This document shows positions 1 to 7,987 of a DNA stretch of 64,000 nucleotides, piece after piece. The notes below the pieces were generated by a model. That model searched no databases, was not told where the DNA came from, and saw only the letters and a list, made by a program, of their open reading frames with translations. Each line of letters starts with the position of its first letter. The first letter of the stretch is position 1. This DNA is from Oerskovia sp042887685 (lineage in GTDB: Bacteria; Actinomycetota; Actinomycetes; Actinomycetales; Cellulomonadaceae), in contig NZ_JBHVOS010000005.1 in NCBI RefSeq assembly GCF_042887685.1, positions 124,001 to 188,000 on the forward strand, in the 5' to 3' direction. The position numbers and the translations under genes were made by a program.

Positions 1-482
1 ACCCACGCCTTGGCCGCCGAGTACGTACCGCCCGCCGTGAGCGCCGCGATCGACGCGACGTTGAGGACCGCACCGCGCCCGCGCTCGGTCATCTGCCCTG
101 CGGCGGCGTGCGACAGCACCAGGACCGCGCGCACCATGACGTCCAGGGCCTTGACCTCGGCGTCGAGGTCGCCGCCCACGAAGCGCTGATGGACGGTGTA
201 GCCCGCGTTGTTGACGAGCAAGCCCACGGGCCGCTGCCCTGCCTCGTCCTCCTCGAGCACGGTGAGACGCGCTGCGACGCGCGCGACGTCGTCGGGCACC
301 GAGAGGTCCGCCGGGAGCACCTGGACCCGTACGCCCGCGGCCGCACGGATCTGCGCCGCGACGCGCTCCAGGCGGTCCTCGTCGCGCGCGACGAGGACCA
401 GGTCGTGACGGGCCGTGGCCAGCTGCCACGCGAACTCGAGCCCCAGGCCGGCGCTGGCGCCGGTGATCAGTGCAGTCGCCAT
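1..482 (-). CDS. Short-chain dehydrogenase/reductase, 3' end beyond window
   Basis: NAD(P)-dependent oxidoreductase of the classical SDR family; substrate unknown. The visible 160 residues start at ATG (482) with the cofactor loop TGASAGLG at residues 7-14, NNAG at 91-94, the catalytic serine in NVASIAA (Ser144) and YSAAK (Tyr154, Lys158), so the core active site is complete. The C-terminal third lies off the left edge. The start has no clear Shine-Dalgarno, but TAGGCT (489-494) lies six bases upstream, which suggests a leaderless mRNA. It is divergent from xthA with a 114-base shared promoter region. Confidence 0.9.
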   Translation of the reverse strand, partial: MATALITGASAGLGLEFAWQLATARHDLVLVARDEDRLERVAAQIRAAAGVRVQVLPADLSVPDDVARVAARLTVLEEDEAGQRPVGLLVNNAGYTVHQRFVGGDLDAEVKALDVMVRAVLVLSHAAAGQMTERGRGAVLNVASIAALTAGGTYSAAKAW

Positions 483-596
483 GGCCTCAGCCTAGGGGGC
501 GCGGGACGGTCGGGAGACCCGCACGCCCGACGGCGTCGCGCACCACCGCGCGTCGGGGACGCCGGGGGCGTGGGTCCGCCCGGATAGCCTGTCGCC
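483..596. promoter_or_regulatory. Divergent promoter region with two leaderless-type -10 boxes
   Basis: Two hexamers are mirror-placed. TAGGCT on the minus strand (489-494) lies six bases before the SDR ATG. TAGCCT on the plus strand (585-590) lies six bases before the xthA ATG. With that spacing transcription would begin at or next to the start codons, as in many actinobacterial leaderless genes. Transcription starts are inferred, not measured. Confidence 0.55.
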
Positions 597-1388
597 ATGC
601 GTCTCGCCACCTGGAACATCAACTCGATCCGAGCCCGCGCCGAGCGCGCCGTCGCCTTCCTCGAACGATCGGGCACCGACGTGCTCGCGCTGCAGGAGAC
701 CAAGTGCAAGGACGCCCAGTTCCCGCACGCCGTCTTCGAGGCCGCGGGCTACGAGGTCGCGCACTTCGGGCTGAGCCAGTGGAACGGCGTCGCGATCGTC
801 TCGCGCGTCGGCATCGAGGACGTCGAGACGGGCTTCGCGACCCAGCCCCACTTCGGGGCCGAGCCGCACCTGGAGGCCCGGGCCATCGGGGCGACGTGCG
901 GCGGCGTGCGCGTGTGGAGCCTGTACGTGCCGCACGGTCGAGCCCTCGACGACCCGCACTACCCGTACAAGCTCGAGTGGCTGCACAACCTGCGCACCCA
1001 GGCGGCCGGCTGGCTCGAGGCGGACCCGGCGGCGCAGGTCGCGCTCGTCGGGGACTGGAACGTCGCACCGCTCGACACCGACGTGTGGGACCCGGCCGTG
1101 TTCGCGGGGCACACGCACACCTCGCCGGCCGAGCGTGCGGCCTTCGCCGACTTCGCGGAGGCCGGGTACACCGAGGTCACGCGCGACTTCTTCCCCGAGG
1201 AGCACAAGTACACGTACTGGGACTACCAGCAGCTCCGCTTCCCCAAGAACCAGGGCATGCGGATCGACTACGCCTACCTGTCCCCCGCGCTGCGCGCCCG
1301 CGCGACGGGCGTCGAGATCGACCGGGACGAGCGCAAGGGCAAGGGCGCCTCGGACCACGTCCCGGTGATCGTGGACCTGACGGACTGA
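597..1388 (+). CDS. xthA: Exodeoxyribonuclease III (AP endonuclease family)
   Basis: DNA-repair nuclease of the exonuclease III/APE family; it cleaves abasic sites and removes 3'-blocking groups. The 263 residues match the usual length. The N-terminal ATWNINSIRAR strand, the metal-binding LQETKC (Glu34), the VGDWNVAP loop and the C-terminal SDHVPV active-site motif are all present and in order. The ATG start follows a TAGCCT -10 box by six bases and has no Shine-Dalgarno, so the message is probably leaderless. It is convergent with the GH94 gene across a long perfect palindrome. Confidence 0.95.
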   Translation: MRLATWNINSIRARAERAVAFLERSGTDVLALQETKCKDAQFPHAVFEAAGYEVAHFGLSQWNGVAIVSRVGIEDVETGFATQPHFGAEPHLEARAIGATCGGVRVWSLYVPHGRALDDPHYPYKLEWLHNLRTQAAGWLEADPAAQVALVGDWNVAPLDTDVWDPAVFAGHTHTSPAERAAFADFAEAGYTEVTRDFFPEEHKYTYWDYQQLRFPKNQGMRIDYAYLSPALRARATGVEIDRDERKGKGASDHVPVIVDLTD

Positions 1389-1407
1389 CCGTCCGGCCCT
1401 CCGGAAA

Positions 1408-1470
1408 CGCTGAGTGCGGAGCAGTTGTCGTCGGACGAGCCGTTCGACGACAACTGCTCCGCACTCAGCG
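1408..1470. repeat. Perfect 26-bp-arm palindrome between convergent genes (copy 1)
   Basis: Left arm 1408-1433 and right arm 1445-1470 are exact reverse complements around an 11-base loop. The arm begins CGCTGAGTGCGGAGCAG. No T-run follows on either side, so it is not a canonical intrinsic terminator, though a stem this long could stop transcription from both sides. A diverged copy occurs at 40205-40267, also between convergent genes. Confidence 0.85.
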
Positions 1471-1479
1471 GCAGAGGAC

Positions 1480-3936
1480 CTAGCCCAGCGTCACGACGAC
1501 CTTGACCTCGGAGCCCTCCGGCTGCACCGGGATCGGCAGCGTCGGGTCGAGCTCGACGCCGTCGAGCGTCACCGACCGCACGCCCTTCGACACGTGGTCG
1601 GGGTTGCGGACCTCGATCTCGTAGACCGCGCCGCGCCACTCACGGCGCACCTCGAAGCCGTCCCAGTCCTTGGGGATCGACGGGTCGACGACCAGGCCGT
1701 CGAGGGCCAGGCGCACACCGAGGATGTACTTCGTCGCGGCCGTGTACATCCAGCCCGCCGTACCCGTGAGCCACGGGTTCTGCGCCTTGCCGAACCACTC
1801 GTGGTCGCGGCCGTACAGGAACTGCACGTAGGCGTAGGGCTCGGCCCCGCGGACCTCGATGTTGTCGTTCTGGTTGTACGGCAGGATCGCGTCGTAGAAC
1901 TGCACGGCCTCGTCACCGCGGCCCAGCATGGCCTCGGCGATGATGGGCCACGCGTTCGGGTGCGAGAAGATCGCCGCGTTCTCCTTGATGCCCGGGTACA
2001 CGCGCGTCACGAAGCCGACCGTGTCGTCGATCTTGGTGAACGCCGGCCAGTTCAGGTGGTTGCCGTACTCCGAGCCCAGGAGCTCGCGCACCGAGTCCAT
2101 CGACGCCTCGCCGCGCTCCTGCGTCGTGATGCCCGCGATGACGGGCCACGCCTGGTGCTCGAGGAAGATCTTGCCCTCGTCGTTGTCGTTCGAGCCGATC
2201 TTGACGCCGTCGCGCGTGTAGCCACGGATCCACCAGGCGCCGTCCCAGAGCTGGGTGTCGGCGACCTTCGCGATGCGCTCGAGCTCGGCCTCGTACTTGG
2301 CGACGTCCGCCGCCGCGCTCTCGTCCCCGGCGGACGCACGGTGCCGGGCGAGCTCCAGGAACGCCTGGATGGCCCACGCGTGCAGGAACGTCACGAGCGA
2401 GGTCTCGCCGCCGCCCAGGTTGAGGCAGTCGTTCCAGTCGGCGCGCAGCCCCAGGGCCACGCCGTTCTGGCCGATCTGCTCGCTCGAGAAGTCGAGCGCG
2501 CGCGTGAGGTGCTCGTACACCGTGGCGGGCGTGCCCTCGGCGAACGGGATCACCTCGTCGAGGAACTCCAGACGGCCGGTCTCCTTGACGAACTCGACGA
2601 CCGACGGGACGAGCCACAGGTGGTCGTCCGAGCAGGTGTCCTCGAGCCCGTGGATGAGGTCCTTGGGGTCAGGCGTCGGGACGATCGTCGGCGACGGGAC
2701 GTCGGGCAGCTTGGGCGCGTCCGGGTCGAACGCCTTGGGCTCGAACAGGTGCAGGCCGTACCCGGCCTCCGTCTGGGCCCGCAGGAGCTCGACGATGCGC
2801 TGGTGCGTCTTGGTCGGGTTGGTGTGGATGACGCTCATGACGTCCTGGGCCGTGTCACGGAAGCCCAGGCCGCTGCGGCCGCCGACCTCGACGAACGACG
2901 CGAAGCGCGACCACACGACGCAGGTCTCCGCCTGGAGCAGCGTCCACGAGTTGATCATGGTGTTCATGCCCTCGTGGGGCGTGCGGATGCGGAGCTTGTC
3001 CTGCTTCGCCTTCCAGTACGCGGCCAGGCGTGCCCGCTCGGCGTCGACGGTCGCGACGTCCGCGTACTTGGCCTGCATCGCGCGACCGGCCTCGGCGCGC
3101 GAGCCGTAGCCGAGCATGTAGACGAGGCGCTTGGTCTCGCCCGGCTGGAGCGTGATCTTGTGCTGGAGCGAGCCGCAGTGGTTCTGCGTCGTCGCGCTCT
3201 CGTTCGAGCCGTGCCCGCGCTCGATCGCGATCGGGTTGGCCTCGGAGCGGTAGGGGCCGATGAAGTTGTCGCGCAGCGAGTCGTACGACGACGGCGTCTC
3301 GCTCGACGCGAAGTAGTGGAACGTCCACGGCTCGTAGTAGGCGTCGTACTCGATGATGCCGTCCTCGTAGGACGACCCCGTCGAGTAGAGCGACATCTGC
3401 AGGTTCTGGTTGTCGATCGTGATCGTGTGGAAGGAGAACTCCACGTACGACCCGGCGGTCAGCTCACGGACCTCGTCGGTCGTGTTCGTCAGGCGCACGT
3501 CCCAGATCTCGACGTCGTCGTCCAGGGGGATGAAGATCGTCTGCTGGGCGTCGATGCCCTTGTACCGGGCCTCGAACGTCGAGTAGCTCAGGCCGTGGCG
3601 CGTGGTCCACCGGCCCGCCCCGCCCGAGGGGTCCAGGGGCGCCCCGTCCTCCGCGAGCGGCTTGCCCACCGGCTGCCACGACACCGACCAGAAGTCGCCG
3701 TCCGCCTCGTCGCGCAGGTACACGTAGTGCCCCGGGCGGTCGAGGGGGACGCCGTTCTGGCGGAACCGCGAGATGCGGCCGGTCTGCGCCGACTTGTAGT
3801 ACGAGTAGCCGCCGCCGTTGTGCGAGAGCACGGTGCAGAAGTCCTTGGTGCCCAGGTAGTTCGTCCACGAGACGGGGACGTCTGGGCGCTCGATGACGTA
3901 CTCGTCACGAGCGGTGTCGAAGTGGCCGTAGCGCAT
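1480..3936 (-). CDS. GH94 cellobiose phosphorylase
   Basis: Intracellular glycoside phosphorylase that splits cellobiose with phosphate into alpha-glucose 1-phosphate and glucose. The 818-residue length matches characterised cellobiose phosphorylases. The N-terminal beta-sandwich opens with GHFD and is followed by an (alpha/alpha)6 catalytic barrel containing GLRADWNDCLNLGG (residues 496-509), where the family's general-acid aspartate lies. No signal peptide is seen, so it is cytoplasmic. The ATG at 3936 is preceded by AAGGA 12 bases upstream. The fused phosphohexomutase gene ends 53 bases upstream on the same strand, so the two are probably co-transcribed. Cellobiose rather than cellodextrin specificity is inferred from overall resemblance. 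Confidence 0.92.
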   Translation of the reverse strand: MRYGHFDTARDEYVIERPDVPVSWTNYLGTKDFCTVLSHNGGGYSYYKSAQTGRISRFRQNGVPLDRPGHYVYLRDEADGDFWSVSWQPVGKPLAEDGAPLDPSGGAGRWTTRHGLSYSTFEARYKGIDAQQTIFIPLDDDVEIWDVRLTNTTDEVRELTAGSYVEFSFHTITIDNQNLQMSLYSTGSSYEDGIIEYDAYYEPWTFHYFASSETPSSYDSLRDNFIGPYRSEANPIAIERGHGSNESATTQNHCGSLQHKITLQPGETKRLVYMLGYGSRAEAGRAMQAKYADVATVDAERARLAAYWKAKQDKLRIRTPHEGMNTMINSWTLLQAETCVVWSRFASFVEVGGRSGLGFRDTAQDVMSVIHTNPTKTHQRIVELLRAQTEAGYGLHLFEPKAFDPDAPKLPDVPSPTIVPTPDPKDLIHGLEDTCSDDHLWLVPSVVEFVKETGRLEFLDEVIPFAEGTPATVYEHLTRALDFSSEQIGQNGVALGLRADWNDCLNLGGGETSLVTFLHAWAIQAFLELARHRASAGDESAAADVAKYEAELERIAKVADTQLWDGAWWIRGYTRDGVKIGSNDNDEGKIFLEHQAWPVIAGITTQERGEASMDSVRELLGSEYGNHLNWPAFTKIDDTVGFVTRVYPGIKENAAIFSHPNAWPIIAEAMLGRGDEAVQFYDAILPYNQNDNIEVRGAEPYAYVQFLYGRDHEWFGKAQNPWLTGTAGWMYTAATKYILGVRLALDGLVVDPSIPKDWDGFEVRREWRGAVYEIEVRNPDHVSKGVRSVTLDGVELDPTLPIPVQPEGSEVKVVVTLG

Positions 3937-3989
3937 CGTCGGGTCGGTCCTTGTCGGTGAGAGGTGCGGGTGGGTGGGGGTACGAGGGC

Positions 3990-6212
3990 TCAGACGCCCG
4001 CGGTGACGAAGCCCTTGAGCCAGTCGAGCAGCTCGGCGGCCTTCTCGGGCGAGTCCGCCTCGACGAACATGCGCAGGACGGGCTCGGTCCCGGAGAACCG
4101 CAGGAGCGCCCAGTTGTCGTTCTCGAGGACGATCTTGGTGCCGTCGAGGTGGGAGATGCTCACGACCGGATAGGGGCCGATGTGCGTGAGCGGGTGCGCC
4201 TCGAGGCGGCGCGGCACGGCGACCCGCATCTCCGGCGTGGAGTCCACGCCGGCCTCGAGCGTGTAGAGGCGCCCTGTGATCTCGTAGATCATCTCGCGCA
4301 GCTCGGAGATCTTCTTGCCCGTGCGGGCCAGCATCTCCACGACCAGGGCGCACGCGAAGATGCCGTCCTTGCCGAGGATCCAGCCGCGGACCGTGAGGCC
4401 CCCCGACGACTCGCCGCCGAGGACGGCGCCGATCTCCTCCATACCGGCCGTGACGTGCTTGAACCCGACCTTGACCTCGCGCGACTCCTCGCCGAAGTGC
4501 GCGGCGAGCCGGTCCAGCAGGTGGGTCGTGGCCAGGTTGCGCACGACGCCGCCCTTCTCGCCGCGGAACTCGTGCAGGTACCAGTACAGGAGGAGCAGGA
4601 GGTCGTTGGTCGAGATGTACTCGCCCGTCTCGTCGACGATCCCGATGCGGTCGGAGTCGCCGTCGGTCGCCATGCCCAGGTCGTAGCGGCCACCACCCTG
4701 CTGGATCATCGAGATCAGCGTGGACAGGCGCTGGAGGTCGGGCGCGGGGGCGATGCCACCGAACAAGGGGTTGTGCGACGCGTGGATGAACTCGGAGCGC
4801 ACGCGCATGTCGTTGAGGATCGTGCCGAGCGTGAGCTGGCTCGTGCCATACATGGGGTCGACGATCACGCGCAGGTCCGAGCCACGGACGGCGTCGACGT
4901 CGACGATCTTCTCGATCGCGTCGACGTAGGGCTCGGTGAGGACCCTGTCCACGACGAGACCCGCCTTGCGGGCGACCGCGAGGTCGAGCGTGATGACGTC
5001 GTCGACGCTGAGCGCGTTGGCCTCGTCCTGGTAGCGGTCGGTCTCGTCGTCGAGGGGCAGCGAGCCGTCCTGGCGGAACACCTTCATGCCGTTCCACTCG
5101 GGCGGGTTGTGGCTCGAGGTGACGATGATGCCGTACGCCGCACCGAGGTACGGGGCGGCGAAGGTCACGAGCGGCGTGGGGACGTCGTCGGGCAGGAGGG
5201 TGACCGGGATGTTGTTCCCCGCGAAGACCTCGGCAGCCGCGATCGCGGACTCGCGCGACAGGAAGCGGCGGTCCCCGCCGATGACGACGCCCAGGCCGTC
5301 GATGCCCTTGCGGACCGTCTCGTTCGCGATCGCCTGGCACAGGCGGCGCACGTTGGCGAGCGTGTAGCCCTCGCCGATGATGGCGCGCCAGCCGCCCGTG
5401 CCGAACACGATCTTCGTGTCGGTGTTCTTCTTCGGCATGAAGAGGCGCTTGAGGAGGATGTCCGCGGCCTCCTGCAGCTCCTCGGCGGTGTTGATGCCGC
5501 GGACCTCGTCGGTGTCGTAGATGCGGTACGACGAGATGCTCTTGTGCTTGGCGATGACGCGGCGTGCGAGCTCGGTGAGCCGGTGCTCCCCCTCGGCGAG
5601 CATGACGTCGAGCTCGGTGAACAGCAGGCCCGGGCCTGCGACGTACGCGCCCACGTTGACCTCGACGGACGCGCCGTCCCCGGCGGTATCGGCCGGGCGG
5701 TCCTCCTCCTCGAGGATCGCGGTGATCTCGCCGTCGTGACGGACGATGCGCCCGTAGGTGGGCAGGTCCTCGGTCACGACGGCCGCGAGCAAGGACAGGT
5801 CCGCACCCTTGAGCGTGTGGCGGGTCAGGAGCCCCAGCAGGGACTCGGAGCGCAGGAGCGGGGTGTCGGCGTAGGCCACGAGGACCTCGCTCACGGTCGT
5901 CCCGAGCGCCTCGACCGCGGTGCGGGCCGCGAGCACGGCGCCGCCCGTCCCCGGCAGGTCCCGCTGCTCGACGTACCGGAAACCCTCACCCAGCAGGCCT
6001 CGGACGGTCGTGTCGCCTGGGGCCACCACGACCACGATGTGGTCGTCCGCGATGATCTTGCGGACGTTCGCGACCGCGAGCTGGACGACCGTCGCGTCAC
6101 CCAGCGGGCGCGTGATGAGCTCGCGCGAGGCGTCGTCGTGACCTGCAGCGAGGACCACCGCCGCTCGATCGTTCGTGGTGGCGGGAACCTGTGCGGCCTG
6201 TGGCAGGGTCAT
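3990..6212 (-). CDS. Nucleotidyltransferase-phosphohexomutase fusion
   Basis: Two-domain 740-residue protein. Residues 15-240 form a sugar-nucleotidyltransferase domain with LAAG, a QRDLPGTGGAV-type uridine/sugar loop (83-93), YADTPLL and an NVGAY strand. Its P-loop is LAAGHDDASREL rather than the usual GxGTRM, so pyrophosphorylase activity is uncertain. Residues 262-740 form an alpha-D-phosphohexomutase with the phosphoserine loop TSSHNP (Ser367) and the metal loop TDGDSDR. Next to cellobiose phosphorylase, the likely job is glucose 1-phosphate to glucose 6-phosphate, possibly coupled to NDP-sugar synthesis. The ATG at 6212 has GAGGA six bases upstream; an upstream in-frame start would add 33 residues of poor composition. 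Confidence 0.85.
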   Translation of the reverse strand: MTLPQAAQVPATTNDRAAVVLAAGHDDASRELITRPLGDATVVQLAVANVRKIIADDHIVVVVAPGDTTVRGLLGEGFRYVEQRDLPGTGGAVLAARTAVEALGTTVSEVLVAYADTPLLRSESLLGLLTRHTLKGADLSLLAAVVTEDLPTYGRIVRHDGEITAILEEEDRPADTAGDGASVEVNVGAYVAGPGLLFTELDVMLAEGEHRLTELARRVIAKHKSISSYRIYDTDEVRGINTAEELQEAADILLKRLFMPKKNTDTKIVFGTGGWRAIIGEGYTLANVRRLCQAIANETVRKGIDGLGVVIGGDRRFLSRESAIAAAEVFAGNNIPVTLLPDDVPTPLVTFAAPYLGAAYGIIVTSSHNPPEWNGMKVFRQDGSLPLDDETDRYQDEANALSVDDVITLDLAVARKAGLVVDRVLTEPYVDAIEKIVDVDAVRGSDLRVIVDPMYGTSQLTLGTILNDMRVRSEFIHASHNPLFGGIAPAPDLQRLSTLISMIQQGGGRYDLGMATDGDSDRIGIVDETGEYISTNDLLLLLYWYLHEFRGEKGGVVRNLATTHLLDRLAAHFGEESREVKVGFKHVTAGMEEIGAVLGGESSGGLTVRGWILGKDGIFACALVVEMLARTGKKISELREMIYEITGRLYTLEAGVDSTPEMRVAVPRRLEAHPLTHIGPYPVVSISHLDGTKIVLENDNWALLRFSGTEPVLRMFVEADSPEKAAELLDWLKGFVTAGV

Positions 6213-6540
6213 GACGTCCTCACTGCTCGGTGATGCGTCGTGCGCGGCCCGTGCAGACCGCGCTCGGTAGGGCACCGGAGAGCCGAGCGAAAAAAGCACG
6301 ACTCCTTCCAAATCCCTCTCGCGAGGGACCGCGGATGCCCGGTACCACCACCGATCATAGACGCGACGAGCGCCGTCCCGAAGGCCGCCGAGGCCTTTGG
6401 GGTGGAATCCTCACAAAATATTCGTCCACCACCACGACGCACCCCGGTCGACAGGCTCGTGCACCACCACGACGCACCCCGGTCGACATGCCCTGTGGAG
6501 GCTCTCGGCAGAGGGCGCGCGCCATGGCTACGGTTCTCCC
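6213..6540. promoter_or_regulatory. Divergent intergenic region with AT-rich core and direct repeat
   Basis: This 328-base gap separates the phosphohexomutase (minus) and the DUF4190 gene (plus). It holds a small inverted repeat TCCCTC-tcgc-GAGGGA at 6312-6327, an A/T-rich stretch around 6405-6425 that probably carries promoter elements, and a perfect 27-bp direct repeat (6427-6453 and 6462-6488). No TGGGAGCGCTCCCA (CebR-type) palindrome is present. No convincing coding region is seen. Confidence 0.5.
6427..6488. repeat. 27-bp perfect direct repeat, 35-bp period
   Basis: Positions 6427-6453 and 6462-6488 are identical. The unit begins CACCACCACGACGCACCCCG and ends in GTCGACA. The copies start 35 bp apart, separated by 8 bases (GGCTCGTG). 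They lie 50-110 bases upstream of the DUF4190 start, where they could be tandem protein-binding sites or a recent duplication. Confidence 0.85.
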
Positions 6541-7206
6541 ATGACGCCACCCCCACCGCAGGGCTCGGACACCTCGGACCAGGAACCGTTCTCCCCGCCG
6601 GCCCCTCCGTACTCGCCCGGTGGAGCAGCACGCCAGCCCCCGCTCGTGCCGTACCGTCCGCCGACCGGGGCCGACGACGCCCCCGCCGCGACGGACCCGT
6701 ACGCGCCCCCCGCTCCGGGGTCGGCGGCGCCGTCCTCGTCGACGGGCAGCGCGGCCCACGGTCCGTACGGCGCCCCCGGGACCCCCGTGTACGGGACCGC
6801 CCCGGAGACCTACTGGAACGACCCGTCCGCGAGCCGGCCCCCGGCCGGCTACGGTCCCGGCTACCCGTCCGGGCACACCCCCGGCCACCCGGCCGGGTAC
6901 GGTCCCGGCCACCCGGCCGGCTACGGCCCACAGCCCGGTTGGCCGACCCCTTCGTGGGACGCCTCGTTCGCCCCTCCGCCCCGGCAGAACGGCCTGGCGC
7001 TCGCGTCGATGATCACGTCGCTCGCGGGCCTGCTCGCGTGCATGGTCCCCGGGATCGTGGGGCTGGTCCTCGGCATCGTGGCGCTGCAGCAGATCGGGCG
7101 CGACGGGACGACGGGGCGCGGGTTCGCGATCACGGGCATCGCCGTGGGTGCGGTCGGCACGGCCTTCGTGCTGCTCTGGATCTTCGCGATGGTGGCGGGC
7201 TGGTGA
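6541..7206 (+). CDS. DUF4190 membrane protein with Pro/Gly-rich N-terminus
   Basis: Membrane protein of 221 residues, function unknown. Residues 1-145 are a proline-, glycine- and tyrosine-rich cytoplasmic tail with GYGPGHPAG-type repeats. Two membrane segments follow (about 155-180 and 190-218) in the DUF4190 pattern, with ALQQIGRDGTTGRGFAITGI between them. The ATG at 6541 was chosen because upstream in-frame codons fall in the direct repeat. Its stop overlaps the GTG of the next gene, which has the same domain type, so the pair is translationally coupled. Confidence 0.75.
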   Translation: MTPPPPQGSDTSDQEPFSPPAPPYSPGGAARQPPLVPYRPPTGADDAPAATDPYAPPAPGSAAPSSSTGSAAHGPYGAPGTPVYGTAPETYWNDPSASRPPAGYGPGYPSGHTPGHPAGYGPGHPAGYGPQPGWPTPSWDASFAPPPRQNGLALASMITSLAGLLACMVPGIVGLVLGIVALQQIGRDGTTGRGFAITGIAVGAVGTAFVLLWIFAMVAGW

Positions 7207-7862
7207 GCACCCCGCCCTCCCCGCACGGGTACGACCAGGACGTCTACTACGCGCCCGGCTGGCAGCCCGCTCGGCCGCGGACCGAGCCGCTGGCCGTGGC
7301 GGCCCTCCCGACCGGCCTGCTGCTCGGCCCGGTCGGCGTGGGGGTCGGGGCGGCGGCGCTCGCACGCATCCGGCGGGACGGCACGAGAGGCGTCGGCCTG
7401 GCCTGGGCGGGCATCGCTCTCGGGGTCGCGGTGACGCTGACGGCGGTCGCCGTCGTGGTCGCCCTGCTCGTCGGGGACGCCGCGACGCGGCCGCTGCCTG
7501 CCGACGTGAGCGAGCCGCGGTCTGCGCACGCACGTCAGCTCGTCCTGGGCAGCTGCCTGGCCGAGCTGCCCGACGACGGCGAGGTCTACACGGTCCGGGT
7601 CGTCCCGTGCGCGGAACCGCACGAGGCCCAGGTCGTCGCGAGGACCGACTTCCCCGCCGACTCGGCGTGGCCGGGGCAGGACGTGGCGGACGCCCGGGTG
7701 TCCCGGGTGTGCACGCCCACGGTGCTGTCGGGAGACGCTCCCATGGATGGCGTCGCGCTGGTCGTGTGGTCGCCGTCCGAGGATTCCTGGGCGCAGGGCG
7801 ACCGGACCGGCCTGTGCGTGGCGAGCACCGCGGCGCTCACGGAGGGTTCCCTGATCGACTGA
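7203..7862 (+). CDS. DUF4190/septum-formation-type membrane protein
   Basis: A 219-residue protein starting at GTG 7203 that overlaps the previous stop (GTGA). Residues 30-90 form a DUF4190-like hairpin of two membrane segments with ARIRRDGTRGVGLAW between them. The C-terminal 120 residues resemble the extracytoplasmic domain of actinobacterial 'septum formation' proteins: GSCLAEL, VVPCAEPHEAQVV, and later cysteines in VCTPT and LCVAS that could form disulfides. The role is unproven. The neighbouring DUF4190 protein is probably a partner. Confidence 0.7.
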   Translation: MSTPPSPHGYDQDVYYAPGWQPARPRTEPLAVAALPTGLLLGPVGVGVGAAALARIRRDGTRGVGLAWAGIALGVAVTLTAVAVVVALLVGDAATRPLPADVSEPRSAHARQLVLGSCLAELPDDGEVYTVRVVPCAEPHEAQVVARTDFPADSAWPGQDVADARVSRVCTPTVLSGDAPMDGVALVVWSPSEDSWAQGDRTGLCVASTAALTEGSLID

Positions 7863-7900
7863 TCGCGACCCGCACGGACGGCGGGTTCGCCACGACCACC

Positions 7901-7924
7901 GACACCTACCACTTGGTAGGTGTC
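7901..7924. promoter_or_regulatory. Perfect 11-2-11 operator before the GH3 gene
   Basis: Left arm GACACCTACCA (7901-7911) and right arm TGGTAGGTGTC (7914-7924) are exact reverse complements around CT. The size and form are typical of a TetR-family operator. A TAGCCT -10-like hexamer lies at 7930-7935, so a bound protein would block the promoter. The convergent TetR gene at 10379-11164 is the obvious candidate regulator. Confidence 0.75.
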
Positions 7925-7987
7925 TGCGCTAGCCTCGGACGGACAAGCAGAGCGGCTTGCCCGCCGAACCCGTGAGGAAGTGCATCC

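Noticed and set aside
1480..5340. A single very long open frame spanning the GH94 and mutase genes
   Set aside because: The first half is an antisense or out-of-frame shadow of the mutase. The GH94 protein starts at 3936 with its own ribosome-binding site. High GC leaves many long shadow frames throughout the window.
6300..6420. CebR-type operator upstream of the mutase/GH94 genes
   Set aside because: No TGGGAGCGCTCCCA-like palindrome is present; the TCCCTC/GAGGGA repeat is shorter and differs.
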